IMG/VR virus record: IMGVR_UViG_3300044715_000242
Location: 1 to 63,156 of that record
From: a virus
DNA: 63,156 nt
Reading direction: 5' to 3' (one strand)
Shown here: one piece after another, positions 33,590 through 42,132 of the stretch
Position numbering within the stretch: position 1 is the stretch's first letter
Layout of the letters: each line of letters begins with the position of its first letter
Notes under the pieces: model-generated
The model's database searches: none
Told to the model about the DNA's origin: nothing
The model's input: the letters and a program-made list of their open reading frames with translations, nothing else
Position numbers and translations under genes: made by a program

Positions 33590-33925
33590 TTAGTTGGTGC
33601 CGCTTTGGTTATCTAAGTATTGTTGTAAATTATTTGCGTGTAGGCTTAACATCATAGCATCACGGTCGCTGACAATGTGTATAGTCTTACGATTTTGTAC
33701 GTAATATGGTTCTTTAAACCACCGCTCTAGCTGTATAAACGTTTTAGGACGTATATCGTGACTAAGTTCAAACTTGTAGAATTTAATGTGTTTACGCACT
33801 TCCAAATAGGCTTTTTGAGTTAAACGTAAACTGTTGTGATTAGTTGGATTATACCACCAACTGCTAGGGCTTACTGAGTATGGAGTTAAAGCGTAAAACT
33901 TAGCCTGCCATTCTGCTTGTAACAT
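33590..33925 (-). CDS. Conserved phage hypothetical protein
   Basis: 111 residues, rich in aromatic and basic residues (SSWWYNPTNHNSLRLT, KHIKFYKFEL). The pattern is a small alpha/beta protein ending with an amphipathic helix (MMLSLHANNLQQYL). Family not recognised. It lies two bases from the radical SAM gene and two bases from the gene upstream. Confidence 0.7.
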   Translation of the reverse strand: MLQAEWQAKFYALTPYSVSPSSWWYNPTNHNSLRLTQKAYLEVRKHIKFYKFELSHDIRPKTFIQLERWFKEPYYVQNRKTIHIVSDRDAMMLSLHANNLQQYLDNQSGTN

Positions 33926-33927
33926 GA

Positions 33928-34215
33928 TTATGGATAGATGGTATCGCCGGCTTTAAGTAGCACAACTGAAAACTTTTCTGACTTAAACAGCGTATTAAGT
34001 TTCTTAGCGAGATTGATTGCGTGACCGGGATTACTAAATGAAACTTTCTTATACTTTGGGCCTGGATAGGCTACTAAGATATTTTGTGTTTTTAGATTGA
34101 TTGGTTGATTGTCGAAGAAGACTGCCCAGATACCTTCTGAATCCAGAATCTGATCACTCTTGTAATTTGTTTTATTAACATGCTCTAACAGTACTGTTGG
34201 CTTTGGTCTTGACAT
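33928..34215 (-). CDS. Hypothetical protein
   Basis: 95 residues of mixed alpha/beta pattern with a basic overall charge; SNPGHAINLAKKLNTLF is a likely helix. Not recognised. AAGGA lies upstream of the ATG and a late-promoter-like octamer stands at 34235-34242. Confidence 0.7.
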   Translation of the reverse strand: MSRPKPTVLLEHVNKTNYKSDQILDSEGIWAVFFDNQPINLKTQNILVAYPGPKYKKVSFSNPGHAINLAKKLNTLFKSEKFSVVLLKAGDTIYP

Positions 34216-34234
34216 AAAGTATCCTTGCTACGTT

Positions 34235-34242
34235 TATTTATG
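34235..34242 (-). promoter_or_regulatory. T4-late-like promoter octamer (CATAAATA)
   Basis: Minus strand CATAAATA, one mismatch from TATAAATA, 19 bases before the ATG at 34215, which is the expected distance for a T4-type late start with a short leader. No -35 box is present, as expected of gp55-type promoters. Confidence 0.35.
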
Positions 34243-34264
34243 CCAATTAACTACATATATAATT

Positions 34265-34486
34265 CTAAAAACCTCCGCCATCCATCTCAACGTTAACTAC
34301 TGCTTCGGCTTCTTCTGCTTCTTTAATAGCAGTTAATGCCGCAATTTGTGCTAGTAATTCAAATATATCGTTATGTAAATTTCTAACATCTGCAGCAGAC
34401 AGTGTTAGATCCTTACTGTTAGTTTGATTCATTACCTTAACGCGATTGTTAAATGCTTTTAAGTGTAGACTAAGTTGATTCTCCAT
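34265..34486 (-). CDS. Conserved small phage protein
   Basis: 73 residues, helical: two amphipathic helices (LHLKAFNNRVKVM and ADVRNLHNDIFELLAQIAAL) followed by a Glu/Ala stretch and a DGGGF tail. I associate this kind of protein with T4-like marine phages, function unknown. GGAGG-like sequence lies upstream and it overlaps the next gene by 17 bases. Confidence 0.72.
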   Translation of the reverse strand: MENQLSLHLKAFNNRVKVMNQTNSKDLTLSAADVRNLHNDIFELLAQIAALTAIKEAEEAEAVVNVEMDGGGF

Positions 34487-35036
34487 CGTGGCCTCCGTTG
34501 GCTATTTTTAGTTGAATATTTCTTTCTTCTTGGGTTTTAAACGGACCTTGATAGGGATATCGATTAAGTGTAATCAATTTAGGGCAATAACTCTTAACCC
34601 AACCATTGTTAAACTGTACAATGTAATAGCCGGCACAGAAAAAACTCTTACTCTTACTACCTTTGGTAAACACCGGTAGCTTGTGCTGTACGTCCCATAA
34701 GGCATTCTGCGGTTTGTTTTCGCAGGGATAACCGTATACCTCATGTGATTCTTTCGCTACTTTAGTTACTTTGGTCTTGTCAATGATAATATTATAACGA
34801 GCACTTAATAACTTCAAACTGCTGAATCTTTCTCGCTGCCCGTCGTGTACTAGTGTGACTCCGCTGTTACCATCGTTAGCAAGTATAGTAGCAACCTTAG
34901 TACCATCACTTTCAACAACCCAACATTTGTTTTTTACAATAGTTTTCGCTAATAACGTAAAGGTTGGTCCAGCGCAGGCAGCTGCATCTGCGCAGGTTTT
35001 TTCAAATTCACAAAAACGTTTATATTGTTCCGACAT
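34470..35036 (-). CDS. Conserved phage hypothetical protein
   Basis: 188 residues with five or more Cys (KTCADAAACAGP, FFCAGYY) and a C-terminal block KSYCPKLITLNRY followed by YQGPFKTQEE. The last block is familiar from T4-like marine phages. No known function; the Cys pattern could bind a metal. It overlaps both neighbours by 17 bases. Confidence 0.72.
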   Translation of the reverse strand: MSEQYKRFCEFEKTCADAAACAGPTFTLLAKTIVKNKCWVVESDGTKVATILANDGNSGVTLVHDGQRERFSSLKLLSARYNIIIDKTKVTKVAKESHEVYGYPCENKPQNALWDVQHKLPVFTKGSKSKSFFCAGYYIVQFNNGWVKSYCPKLITLNRYPYQGPFKTQEERNIQLKIANGGHDGEST

Positions 35037-35385
35037 AGATAATTCCTATATATGTTAAGTAATGCAGGCCTTGATCGGCACCCATCCAGACCCAAAACAT
35101 GCGATCAGCTGAGGTTAGCCCTCGATTTAGTTGTTGTTTAACCCAATCGATATGGTAATGAATAACTCCATCTGCCAGGGCAAGAAGAATAATAGCATTG
35201 GCACTATGCGCAAAGAATACAAGAATAAAGAGAGTGAGTGCCGCATGTACAGCCGCGTGATGCAATCCACCTTCCGCACCATATATACCTTTTTCACGTA
35301 GCATATACTCATACTGCATTAAAAAGTCAGCAATAAAATGCTTAATACCAAATAACACCAGTAGAATGAAAACAGTTATAGTCAT
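35020..35385 (-). CDS. DUF3307-type membrane protein
   Basis: 121 residues with about four hydrophobic segments. KHFIADFLMQ near the N-terminus, GLHHAAVHAALT and DGVIHYHIDWVKQQ are the conserved His/Asp-containing motifs of the DUF3307 inner-membrane family. Its function is not established; the His/Asp clusters in membrane helices hint at metal binding. It overlaps the next gene by 17 bases. Confidence 0.8.
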   Translation of the reverse strand: MTITVFILLVLFGIKHFIADFLMQYEYMLREKGIYGAEGGLHHAAVHAALTLFILVFFAHSANAIILLALADGVIHYHIDWVKQQLNRGLTSADRMFWVWMGADQGLHYLTYIGIIYVGTI

Positions 35386-35386
35386 G

Positions 35387-36028
35387 TTAGTCCTTTAGTA
35401 CAGTTGATTGTATATAGTTACATAAATTATTAATATCAGTTTCTCTATGATCACTTTCACCATTTTGTTCCCAGGCAATAAAAGGATCAATAAATTCAAA
35501 CCCAACAAGTTCAAACACATTTTTTAAATGAACTAATAATTCGTGTTTATCTCTAAAGTTCTGCAACATCATTTCTTCAGAAGCCGACGCAGTCAGAGAC
35601 AAAATTACTCGTTTGCCTTTAAATAGTCGAAATGGCAATGTAGTATCAAATGCATGGTGTGGTGTTGTAAATACTGTATTAAATATAAAAACACTTTCCA
35701 TATATGATTTTAATATTGCAGGTGGGCTCCACAACCATATGGGAGACTGAATATACAATATATCACATTCTTTTAATTTTTCTAATTCTCCTATAGTAAA
35801 TTCTGGCAATAGATCTAACTTTTCGGCTCTGGTCCATTTTTGATCATACGATGAATTAGATAAATTTACTATATTGTTGGTTAATTCACGTGGGTCAAAT
35901 TGACTATGATACAAGTCAATAGTTTTTACAGTATGCCCGTTATCAGCAAATACTGTATTTGCCGCAGAAAACATTTCCTTATTGAAACTGTGTTCTGAGG
36001 GATGAATTAACATTGAATAAATCTTCAC
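35387..36028 (-). CDS. NAD(P)H dehydrogenase (quinone), flavodoxin-like fold
   Basis: 213 residues from GTG 36028, two bases after the QueD stop; this gives the family's usual beginning VKIYSMLIHPSEHSFNKEM. The next visible ATG (36013) would cut into the first strand. YIQSPIWLWSPPAILKSYMESVF is the FMN-binding/dimer segment of MdaB/Kef-like quinone reductases. It would reduce quinones with NAD(P)H. Its role in a phage is unclear. Confidence 0.75.
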   Translation of the reverse strand: MKIYSMLIHPSEHSFNKEMFSAANTVFADNGHTVKTIDLYHSQFDPRELTNNIVNLSNSSYDQKWTRAEKLDLLPEFTIGELEKLKECDILYIQSPIWLWSPPAILKSYMESVFIFNTVFTTPHHAFDTTLPFRLFKGKRVILSLTASASEEMMLQNFRDKHELLVHLKNVFELVGFEFIDPFIAWEQNGESDHRETDINNLCNYIQSTVLKD

Positions 36029-36029
36029 A

Positions 36030-36581
36030 CTAGCCTCTAATAAAAGTACTACGCGACTTGGGAGTTTCCCACCAGTCAATGCGATCTACTGTTACATTTA
36101 GTTTCTTCATTTTAGCATCCACTAACTCTGCCATCCAACTTGATAAGTTTTCGCTAGTAGGAACAAAGTCTACAATAAAGAAACCTTCAAAGTATTCATA
36201 CTCTGGCGTATTAGGTTCTAAATCACTCAAATCAAGCGTACTACCTGCGTATTGATCTGTTTCTGGAATGTACACAGGAATCATTGTGCGTGTGCCAATC
36301 AGTTGACTAAACAATGGATCATTAACATCCAGCATAAATTGATGGTCAATGTATTCATTGATCCACTTCTTTAACCACTCTAGGTGTCTAAAGTCAGTTA
36401 CCATACCTGTTGAATCTAAAACGCCAGTTGGGCTCTTCAAGAACACCTGCATCTTACCTTCATGTCCATGTAAGTGCCGGCAAGCACACTTTAAGTCTGC
36501 CGCATATTCACCATTTAGTCGTTGTGTGTGTACTCTGTGTCCATAACAGAATTCAAATGTTTTATCAATTACGTGTGTCAT
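36030..36581 (-). CDS. queD: 6-carboxy-5,6,7,8-tetrahydropterin synthase (QueD)
   Basis: 183 residues. H15 (CYGHRV), C34 and the HLHGH motif (H38, H40) match the zinc ligands and catalytic Cys of the QueD/PTPS fold; MVTDFRHLEW, DHQFMLD and VPTSENLSSW complete it. It converts 7,8-dihydroneopterin triphosphate to CPH4, the second step of 7-deazaguanine synthesis. FolE (43335), QueE (39205) and DpdA (51354) are on the same strand. A sigma70 promoter is at 36605-36633. Confidence 0.9.
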   Translation of the reverse strand: MTHVIDKTFEFCYGHRVHTQRLNGEYAADLKCACRHLHGHEGKMQVFLKSPTGVLDSTGMVTDFRHLEWLKKWINEYIDHQFMLDVNDPLFSQLIGTRTMIPVYIPETDQYAGSTLDLSDLEPNTPEYEYFEGFFIVDFVPTSENLSSWMAELVDAKMKKLNVTVDRIDWWETPKSRSTFIRG

Positions 36582-36604
36582 AAGTTTTCCTTGTCTATAT
36601 TACT

Positions 36605-36633
36605 ATTGTATTTAGGTTTTTGCATAAAGTCAA
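36605..36633 (-). promoter_or_regulatory. Sigma70 promoter for queD
   Basis: On the minus strand TTGACT (36633-36628), 17-base spacer, TACAAT (36610-36605). The TGA stop of the upstream lipoprotein gene lies inside the -35 box. Confidence 0.72.
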
Positions 36634-37139
36634 TTGATTATTTTGCCATCTTCGATAATTACCGGCCATAACTGTTCTACACTATCAAACATATGATGTA
36701 TACGATCTGTATCATATCCATATGAGTTTAACTTTTTTAGTATACGTTCGTTATACTCTGGTGCCGCCAGTACTTGATGATGACCTCGAGAATAGAATGA
36801 ATGTAGTTTAAACTCACCGTAGGCATGATGTGTGGCCAATGCCATAATAGCACAAGCACTATCGCAGTATTCTACAGCATACCAATTTACTTGTCCGTGT
36901 TGATGTACAGTGTCCATAGCATCTAACAAATCTTCACTGGTACCACCAATTGATGTAACATAAAAATTCAAAGGTTGGTTGGGGTGTTGTCGAACTATAG
37001 TGATTATTTCATCGTATTCTTCTTTATGAAGTTTACCTACAACTTTATAGTCCTGCTCACCGAGTTTGGTTATTTCTGGAGTAGCACAGCCAACTAACAT
37101 AACGGCCAGTATTAGCGAACTATATAACTTTAGCATCAT
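36630..37139 (-). CDS. ClpP-like serine-protease-fold lipoprotein
   Basis: About 168 residues from ATG 37139 (or 37136). The N-terminus is a lipoprotein signal with the lipobox LVGC, so it should be anchored in the periplasm. YVTSIGGTSEDLLDAM matches the strand-GG-helix of the ClpP/crotonase fold, and YCDSACAIMAL places Ser before Ala-Cys as in ClpP-like proteins with a catalytic Ser; FKLHSF could give the His. A surface or periplasmic protease or a degenerate relative is possible. The start overlaps the upstream exonuclease gene by about 20 bases. It resembles a superinfection-exclusion or host-envelope factor in location only. Confidence 0.62.
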   Translation of the reverse strand: MMLKLYSSLILAVMLVGCATPEITKLGEQDYKVVGKLHKEEYDEIITIVRQHPNQPLNFYVTSIGGTSEDLLDAMDTVHQHGQVNWYAVEYCDSACAIMALATHHAYGEFKLHSFYSRGHHQVLAAPEYNERILKKLNSYGYDTDRIHHMFDSVEQLWPVIIEDGKIIN

Positions 37140-37704
37140 GTAATAAGTTTTCAAGACCACGTTGTCGTTCGAGGAACTTAAAGAATAGTGCAAGAGTATT
37201 AACTGCATCAACGTCTGCTCTGTGTGCAGTACCTTTAAAATGCAGTTTGAATGTGCCCATGGCACTAGCAAGTCCACCACTTGGATTCTTACCACGTGCA
37301 AACATCATAAACGTATAGAATGTTTTACAATCAATCCAACGTCTACCAAAGTGTGGAAAGTCGGCATAGTTTTTGCAGAACTCATCTAATAGTTCTCTAC
37401 TATCGCCACCACCCCATGTAATAGGATTGATCCATGTGTTGTGCTGTTTGATTAAGTCACTGAGCTCACGTGCAACTGTAACATGACTTACGCAGTTTAA
37501 TCTAATGTCGTGATCAGTGATACCAGTCAAGTCAATAATAAATTGGTCAATTGGTTCGTTTGGATCAATATACCATTTTTTAGTTATGTAATTTTCAAAC
37601 TTATCATTTGCACTGCCAATGGCAATGCCAACCTGAATGATCTTGCCACTGGGTTGGTTTAATTCTAAGTCTAACGCTAAAAACTTCTGTGATTTGTCTA
37701 TCAA
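37120..37704 (-). CDS. DnaQ-like 3'-5' exonuclease (DEDDh)
   Basis: 194 residues. FLALDLELN (D12, E14) is exonuclease motif I; TGITDHDIR and the WGGGDSREL region fit motif II; AHRADVDAVNTLALF is motif III with the His and Asp of the DEDDh class. It would remove nucleotides from 3' ends of DNA or RNA. The phage DNA polymerase has its own proofreading site, so this may act in repair or RNA turnover. It lies 10 bases downstream of the 5'-3' exonuclease gene. Confidence 0.85.
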   Translation of the reverse strand: MIDKSQKFLALDLELNQPSGKIIQVGIAIGSANDKFENYITKKWYIDPNEPIDQFIIDLTGITDHDIRLNCVSHVTVARELSDLIKQHNTWINPITWGGGDSRELLDEFCKNYADFPHFGRRWIDCKTFYTFMMFARGKNPSGGLASAMGTFKLHFKGTAHRADVDAVNTLALFFKFLERQRGLENLLHDAKVI

Positions 37705-37714
37705 AATTTACTTT

Positions 37715-38737
37715 CTAACTATTAATTAAATGATATAATGTTACTGCTGACGATGGATAACTAGCACACATCCATTCTGCCATATTGCTGGCATTGTCGC
37801 TTAGTTTAACTAGGTCATATCTGCCGCAGAACTTTAAGAACTGTGCACCTACCATAGGACGATTAAGTGCAGTTGCATTAGCTTTGATAGTTTCTTCTAT
37901 CATAAGTTTATATTCTTCAGGCTGTGCCGCCAAGTCTACTAAAGTAACATTACGATTGTAGTCATCCAACACACGATGTTCATCACCGTTATGATCAGTC
38001 CAACGTTGTAACATTAGATTATTCCAAGCATAACCTTGTCGATCCTTATCACCGAACGCTTCTTCTAAACCAACTTTGTTCTTAGTGCCTTTAGTGCGCA
38101 CACCAGGATAAGCACTAAAGATATTATCAGTAGGATCACCACGCATACATTTTTCAAATAGAATAAACTTAGGGTCCGGAATCTTCTTAGGCTCTTTAGT
38201 TTTCTTATCGATAACTAGTTTACCTTTCTTATCATATATACCAGTAAGCGTGTGTAATTCGTCTGCAATACCATTATACTGATTAACGTTATCACTTAAC
38301 AGTTGATAAAAGTCTGTGTCGCTACTAACAATAGTATGGTGGTCAGTTGGGTGTGTTTGAATCCAGCCAGCAATCAAATCATCTGCTTCGAGCTCACTGT
38401 GTTGCAATACAGTACAGTTAGTCTTTTCAGCTAGGAATGTTTTCATAGCATCAAAGGCGTCCCAGAACATTTGTTCTTCTTCTTGCTCTGCTTCAGTCTT
38501 GGCAGCACGTGCCACAGCGCGATTGGCTTTATACGGAGTATAAAAGTCCTTGCGCCAGCTACGACCCTCTAGACACACGATAACGTGATCTGCACGTTGA
38601 TCGCGCCATGCTTTGTTAATTGATGCTAAGGTAACGTGTATAGCAAAGCCTAACTTATCCCAAGTATCGCTTTGTCTATGTGCGCTGTGTCTAGCACGGA
38701 AAAATGTGTTTGCTGCATCTACGATTAAGTATCTCAT
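37715..38737 (-). CDS. 5'-3' exonuclease/RNase H (FEN-like)
   Basis: 340 residues. MRYLIVDAANTFFRA (first catalytic Asp), CLEGRSWRKDFYTPYKANR (the arch-forming basic segment), ELEADDLIAGW and IVSSDTDFYQLL (acidic metal sites) define the FEN/T4 RNase H family. A helix-hairpin-helix-like region follows around GDPTDNIFSAYPGVRTKG. It removes RNA primers and flaps during lagging-strand synthesis. The promoter at 38744-38772 places the transcript start on the ATG, suggesting a leaderless mRNA. Confidence 0.87.
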   Translation of the reverse strand: MRYLIVDAANTFFRARHSAHRQSDTWDKLGFAIHVTLASINKAWRDQRADHVIVCLEGRSWRKDFYTPYKANRAVARAAKTEAEQEEEQMFWDAFDAMKTFLAEKTNCTVLQHSELEADDLIAGWIQTHPTDHHTIVSSDTDFYQLLSDNVNQYNGIADELHTLTGIYDKKGKLVIDKKTKEPKKIPDPKFILFEKCMRGDPTDNIFSAYPGVRTKGTKNKVGLEEAFGDKDRQGYAWNNLMLQRWTDHNGDEHRVLDDYNRNVTLVDLAAQPEEYKLMIEETIKANATALNRPMVGAQFLKFCGRYDLVKLSDNASNMAEWMCASYPSSAVTLYHLINS

Positions 38738-38743
38738 GTAGCT

Positions 38744-38772
38744 ATTATACTTTCAATTTGGTTAAATGTCAA
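38744..38772 (-). promoter_or_regulatory. Consensus sigma70 promoter for the 5'-3' exonuclease gene
   Basis: On the minus strand TTGACA (38772-38767), 17-base spacer, TATAAT (38749-38744): perfect consensus. Only 6 bases separate the -10 box from the ATG. The upstream gene's TGA is inside the -35 box. Confidence 0.88.
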
Positions 38773-39203
38773 GAGACTTCTGTACGGCCATTACCTAAAT
38801 CACGTCTACGTTCATTGCGTTTTGCTGGATCAGCTTGGTCTTGTTCGTATGATTCAGTGATTACATTGCGGCATATTGCTTTGAACCAGTTGTCTACAAT
38901 ATCAGCATCTGTTCGACCTTGATAGCCTGCACGTATTAAGTTAGCTACGAATTTATCATTCCAATCTAATTCAAATGCTCCGTTGCCTGGGTCGTTAGGA
39001 TCTAAATCCATACTTAATATTTTTACCCAAGGTTCACCCTTTGCAGTTGCTTCATCTTTAGCTGATACTACTTTAACTTTGGCTTTGGCTTTGGCTTCTG
39101 CACGTTTAGCCGCTGCTTCAAGTGCAGCTAATGCCTTGGCTTCAGCTTCTGCCGCAAGTTCTGCTTTGTTTAATCCTAGTGACGCTTTAATTTTCTTCCA
39201 CAT
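38769..39203 (-). CDS. Conserved T4-like phage hypothetical protein
   Basis: 144 residues from ATG 39203, overlapping QueE's end; a start at 39266 would be inside queE and is rejected. The N-terminus is a basic, Ala/Glu/Lys-rich coiled-coil helix. The C-terminal part (EPWVKILSMDLDPNDPGNGAF, GYQGRTDADIVDNWFKAICRNV) is a conserved domain I recall from T4-like cyanophages and other marine phages, with no known function. Confidence 0.75.
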   Translation of the reverse strand: MWKKIKASLGLNKAELAAEAEAKALAALEAAAKRAEAKAKAKVKVVSAKDEATAKGEPWVKILSMDLDPNDPGNGAFELDWNDKFVANLIRAGYQGRTDADIVDNWFKAICRNVITESYEQDQADPAKRNERRRDLGNGRTEVS

Positions 39204-39204
39204 A

Positions 39205-40065
39205 CTATTTCCCCCAAGAATTGCCCCAAAGATCAACGTGCAATCTAGGACTGTAATAATAACCACGTTTCATTGCTTCATCTGCTATATGGAACTTATT
39301 ACCATCATATACGCTAACAACACCACCAACGGGCATAACATATACTACGCCTGTAAAGCCTGCCGCTCTATATGCTACGACAGCACAATCAACTTCATCG
39401 AAGTCTTTAGGTGTTTCGATAACAAACTTGAGATATGTTGTACCAACCTTTTCGTAACTTGCTACAATTTCGGGCTTAATAGCATCTTCCCAAGTTTCAC
39501 CACTGGCACTTAACTTTGGACTTACACTAAATGTAATCTCACGTGCTTGTCTTTTCCACAGTTTCAAATAGGCCGCAAAGTCATCATGTAATGCCTGAGT
39601 ACCATTTGTTTCAAATGTTAAGTTAAGCAGGTTAAACATATCATCATGTGCTAACAGTTTAGGAAACGCACGTTGCCAACCTAATAACGGCTCGCCGCCT
39701 GTAATAACCAAATGCACATTATTACCATTTGCCTGATGCCAATTGTTATTAGGAACAACATCTAGCATTTGTTTAACTGTTTCGTCTACGGATAACAATG
39801 GACTTAAACTTTTAAAGCGAGGATCCCAGCTTGCGTAACTATCACAGCCTGTATTAACCAAAGGCAGGTCATTGTATGTCTTGTACTGCTCTACTTTGAT
39901 TACATTTCGCTCTGTACTAACTTCGCCACGAGGCATCCCAAATCCACCGCAGGTAAAGTTACAGCCAAATGTACGCAGAAACAACGACGGGACACCAATA
40001 AAGCGTCCTTCACCTTGCGCACTGTAGAATATTTCACTGACTTTTAATTTCATTTGTTTATCCAT
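39205..40065 (-). CDS. queE: 7-carboxy-7-deazaguanine synthase (QueE-like radical SAM)
   Basis: 286 residues. The N-terminus SEIFYSAQGEGRFIGVPSLF is the hallmark of QueE, followed by RTFGCNFTC (C35, C39) and VITGGEPLL. The third cluster Cys is not two residues on; instead GCDSYASW supplies Cys 74, giving CX3CX34C with an insertion in the cluster loop. QueE converts CPH4 to CDG, the 7-deazaguanine core. It acts after QueD (36030) and FolE (43335). Promoter at 40084-40112. Confidence 0.88.
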   Translation of the reverse strand: MDKQMKLKVSEIFYSAQGEGRFIGVPSLFLRTFGCNFTCGGFGMPRGEVSTERNVIKVEQYKTYNDLPLVNTGCDSYASWDPRFKSLSPLLSVDETVKQMLDVVPNNNWHQANGNNVHLVITGGEPLLGWQRAFPKLLAHDDMFNLLNLTFETNGTQALHDDFAAYLKLWKRQAREITFSVSPKLSASGETWEDAIKPEIVASYEKVGTTYLKFVIETPKDFDEVDCAVVAYRAAGFTGVVYVMPVGGVVSVYDGNKFHIADEAMKRGYYYSPRLHVDLWGNSWGK

Positions 40066-40083
40066 TCTTCGATTAATATTTTA

Positions 40084-40112
40084 ATTATACTATACTTCTA
40101 TCATTCGATCAA
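40084..40112 (-). promoter_or_regulatory. Sigma70 promoter for queE
   Basis: On the minus strand TTGATC (40112-40107), 17-base spacer, TATAAT (40089-40084). The -35 lies inside the 3' end of the upstream radical SAM gene, so queE can be expressed on its own. Confidence 0.68.
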
Positions 40113-42132
40113 CCGTTTTTTTACCTTTGTGTACATCGGCTATTAATTCTATATACTTAACTATGTATTCAACAGAATTCTTCGAATATTGAATATGATC
40201 AAGTGGCATACTGTAACCGTATCTATCAATTGAGGTATCTAATAATTGATAGGTTTTGGCTGATTTTTCTAATACAGCAGTTTCGATGTATTTAGGCCAG
40301 TTGTATTGTGTGGTAAATATTTTTCCTGGGCGATACGTGATATCTTTAAGTCTATTTTTAGAAAACTCGCATAAATCAATAATTTCATCAGTTACTGGTG
40401 TTAATTTTGATATAGATAGTAATACACCTTTAAAAAACTCGTCCGTCTGCGTTAACGCTAAAAATATGTAGTATATCGATGGAGACAGTAAAAACGAAAA
40501 TTCCTTGCAATAATCAATATACAAATCTCCAGTCGCCCCATCTAACCAATTTAATAGTTTATTACGATATAACAATACATCGTGTTGTAATTTTTGATCA
40601 ACGTGTTGGTCAGTTAACAAGGTCTGCATACATGTATCAAAAAACTCGCCATATTTAATATTATAAGTTTGCCACAAATAATCAGCTATTAAATTTAAGA
40701 TTTCCGAGCCTTGAACTGATGCAGTAAAAAGCTGTAATAGATGCATATTAATCCACTCGTCTGTTGTATAAGAAAATGATCCTACAACAAATTCAGTGGT
40801 TATATCATCTGTAATACAGATTGATTTTTCCCTAAGTGCGCTGCTACCGGCATCGGCTCCGTAGGATGTTTTACCGTTAACTGTGACTAATTTATATTTT
40901 TCTCGATAGACGGGATTATATGCAGGAGTTGTTGGCAGCAATGCCCAAAAATGCCCTACTGGTGATGCTAATTTTTCTAAGCTGATTTTGTGTATACTAT
41001 CTTTAACTGTGGCCAACGAACTACCTGGTAATCCAAGAATCATTTCGATATACACTGGTAGATATTTGTGCTGTTGTAGTTGGTGGAACATTGATATTTG
41101 CTCTTCGAAAGAAAAATCAATGCGATCAACATTCTTCTTTACATTATCGTCTAGGTCCTGAATAGAAATTTGATAATGTGATAATAAGTTAGCATCAGCT
41201 AACATTGAATATATTTTAAATAGATTGTGTATTTTTGACTTGGTGGGTTGTATTTTAACGCCTGATGGGAATCCATATTTTTTATTAACATCAATCAGAT
41301 GTTTTATATATTCTATATCAATATCAAATGCACCAAAATTGGCATCAGTAAAAGATAACATATCGATTGCATTCTCACCAGCCCATGTAATCTCATCAAG
41401 TACCGTGGCAAATTCTTTTTTAACTACTTTAGTAAATACTCCGCCTCCCCAATCACAAAAACTACATTTATATGGACAGCCTCTCGAAGTCTCAATTAAG
41501 ATCATAATGAAATAATCACGATTATCAATCAATGATTTTATATATGATTCCTGTGCTCTAAATGGATTAGACGGCCATTTAAATTCTCTTTTCTTTGGTG
41601 CTAAACTGTTGAATTTTATATTGCCTTGACTATCAGGATAATAACTATATTGTAGGTTATCCCACTTTGGAGTTGAGGTAGATTCTGTAATAGTATCCAA
41701 AATATCTAATATAGATCTTTCTCCATAAGCATCACTTGGGATTACCAAGTCAACATACGGGTGAAGTTTAAAATAATCAGTGTTGTATTGTATATCAGCT
41801 TGTGGCCCACCAACAACTATGATAGTATCTTTAAGATGATGTTTTAATTCTTTGGCTAGTTTGAGAGAGAATGTTTCATTCCATACATATAGACTAAAAC
41901 CCACCACAGTAGGTCTTTCATCTATCAAGAATGCCAATAGTTGATCAAAGTCGTTGTAATTTAAATCTGGAGTGCCCCACTCCCATTGTGCAGAGTGCTT
42001 ACTATTTTCTTCGTAGTATGTTTTTGCACTTGCCCACAGTAACGGAATAGGAAAAGTTGTAGTACCGGGTCTGTTAACAATAAAGATTTTATTTTTATTA
42101 ACAGCTATCTCTCCCATGGATAAACGATCCAT
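40090..42132 (-). CDS. Large radical SAM enzyme with B12-binding-like domain
   Basis: 680 residues (ATG 42132; ATG 42117 also possible). The N-terminal 200 residues have the B12-binding-like Rossmann pattern (VVGFSLYVWNETF, IIVVGGPQAD, DLVIPSDAYGERS) but no DxHxxG His. SRGCPYKCSFCDWGGG at about 217-231 is the cluster motif (C219, C223, C226), followed by SFTDANFGAFD. A 250-residue C-terminal helical part has no recognised match. The layout resembles cobalamin-type radical SAM methyltransferases of the KedN5 kind, but the reaction is unknown. The DNA is AT-rich compared with queE and the phosphoribosyltransferase on either side. Confidence 0.78.
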   Translation of the reverse strand: MDRLSMGEIAVNKNKIFIVNRPGTTTFPIPLLWASAKTYYEENSKHSAQWEWGTPDLNYNDFDQLLAFLIDERPTVVGFSLYVWNETFSLKLAKELKHHLKDTIIVVGGPQADIQYNTDYFKLHPYVDLVIPSDAYGERSILDILDTITESTSTPKWDNLQYSYYPDSQGNIKFNSLAPKKREFKWPSNPFRAQESYIKSLIDNRDYFIMILIETSRGCPYKCSFCDWGGGVFTKVVKKEFATVLDEITWAGENAIDMLSFTDANFGAFDIDIEYIKHLIDVNKKYGFPSGVKIQPTKSKIHNLFKIYSMLADANLLSHYQISIQDLDDNVKKNVDRIDFSFEEQISMFHQLQQHKYLPVYIEMILGLPGSSLATVKDSIHKISLEKLASPVGHFWALLPTTPAYNPVYREKYKLVTVNGKTSYGADAGSSALREKSICITDDITTEFVVGSFSYTTDEWINMHLLQLFTASVQGSEILNLIADYLWQTYNIKYGEFFDTCMQTLLTDQHVDQKLQHDVLLYRNKLLNWLDGATGDLYIDYCKEFSFLLSPSIYYIFLALTQTDEFFKGVLLSISKLTPVTDEIIDLCEFSKNRLKDITYRPGKIFTTQYNWPKYIETAVLEKSAKTYQLLDTSIDRYGYSMPLDHIQYSKNSVEYIVKYIELIADVHKGKKTVDRMIEV

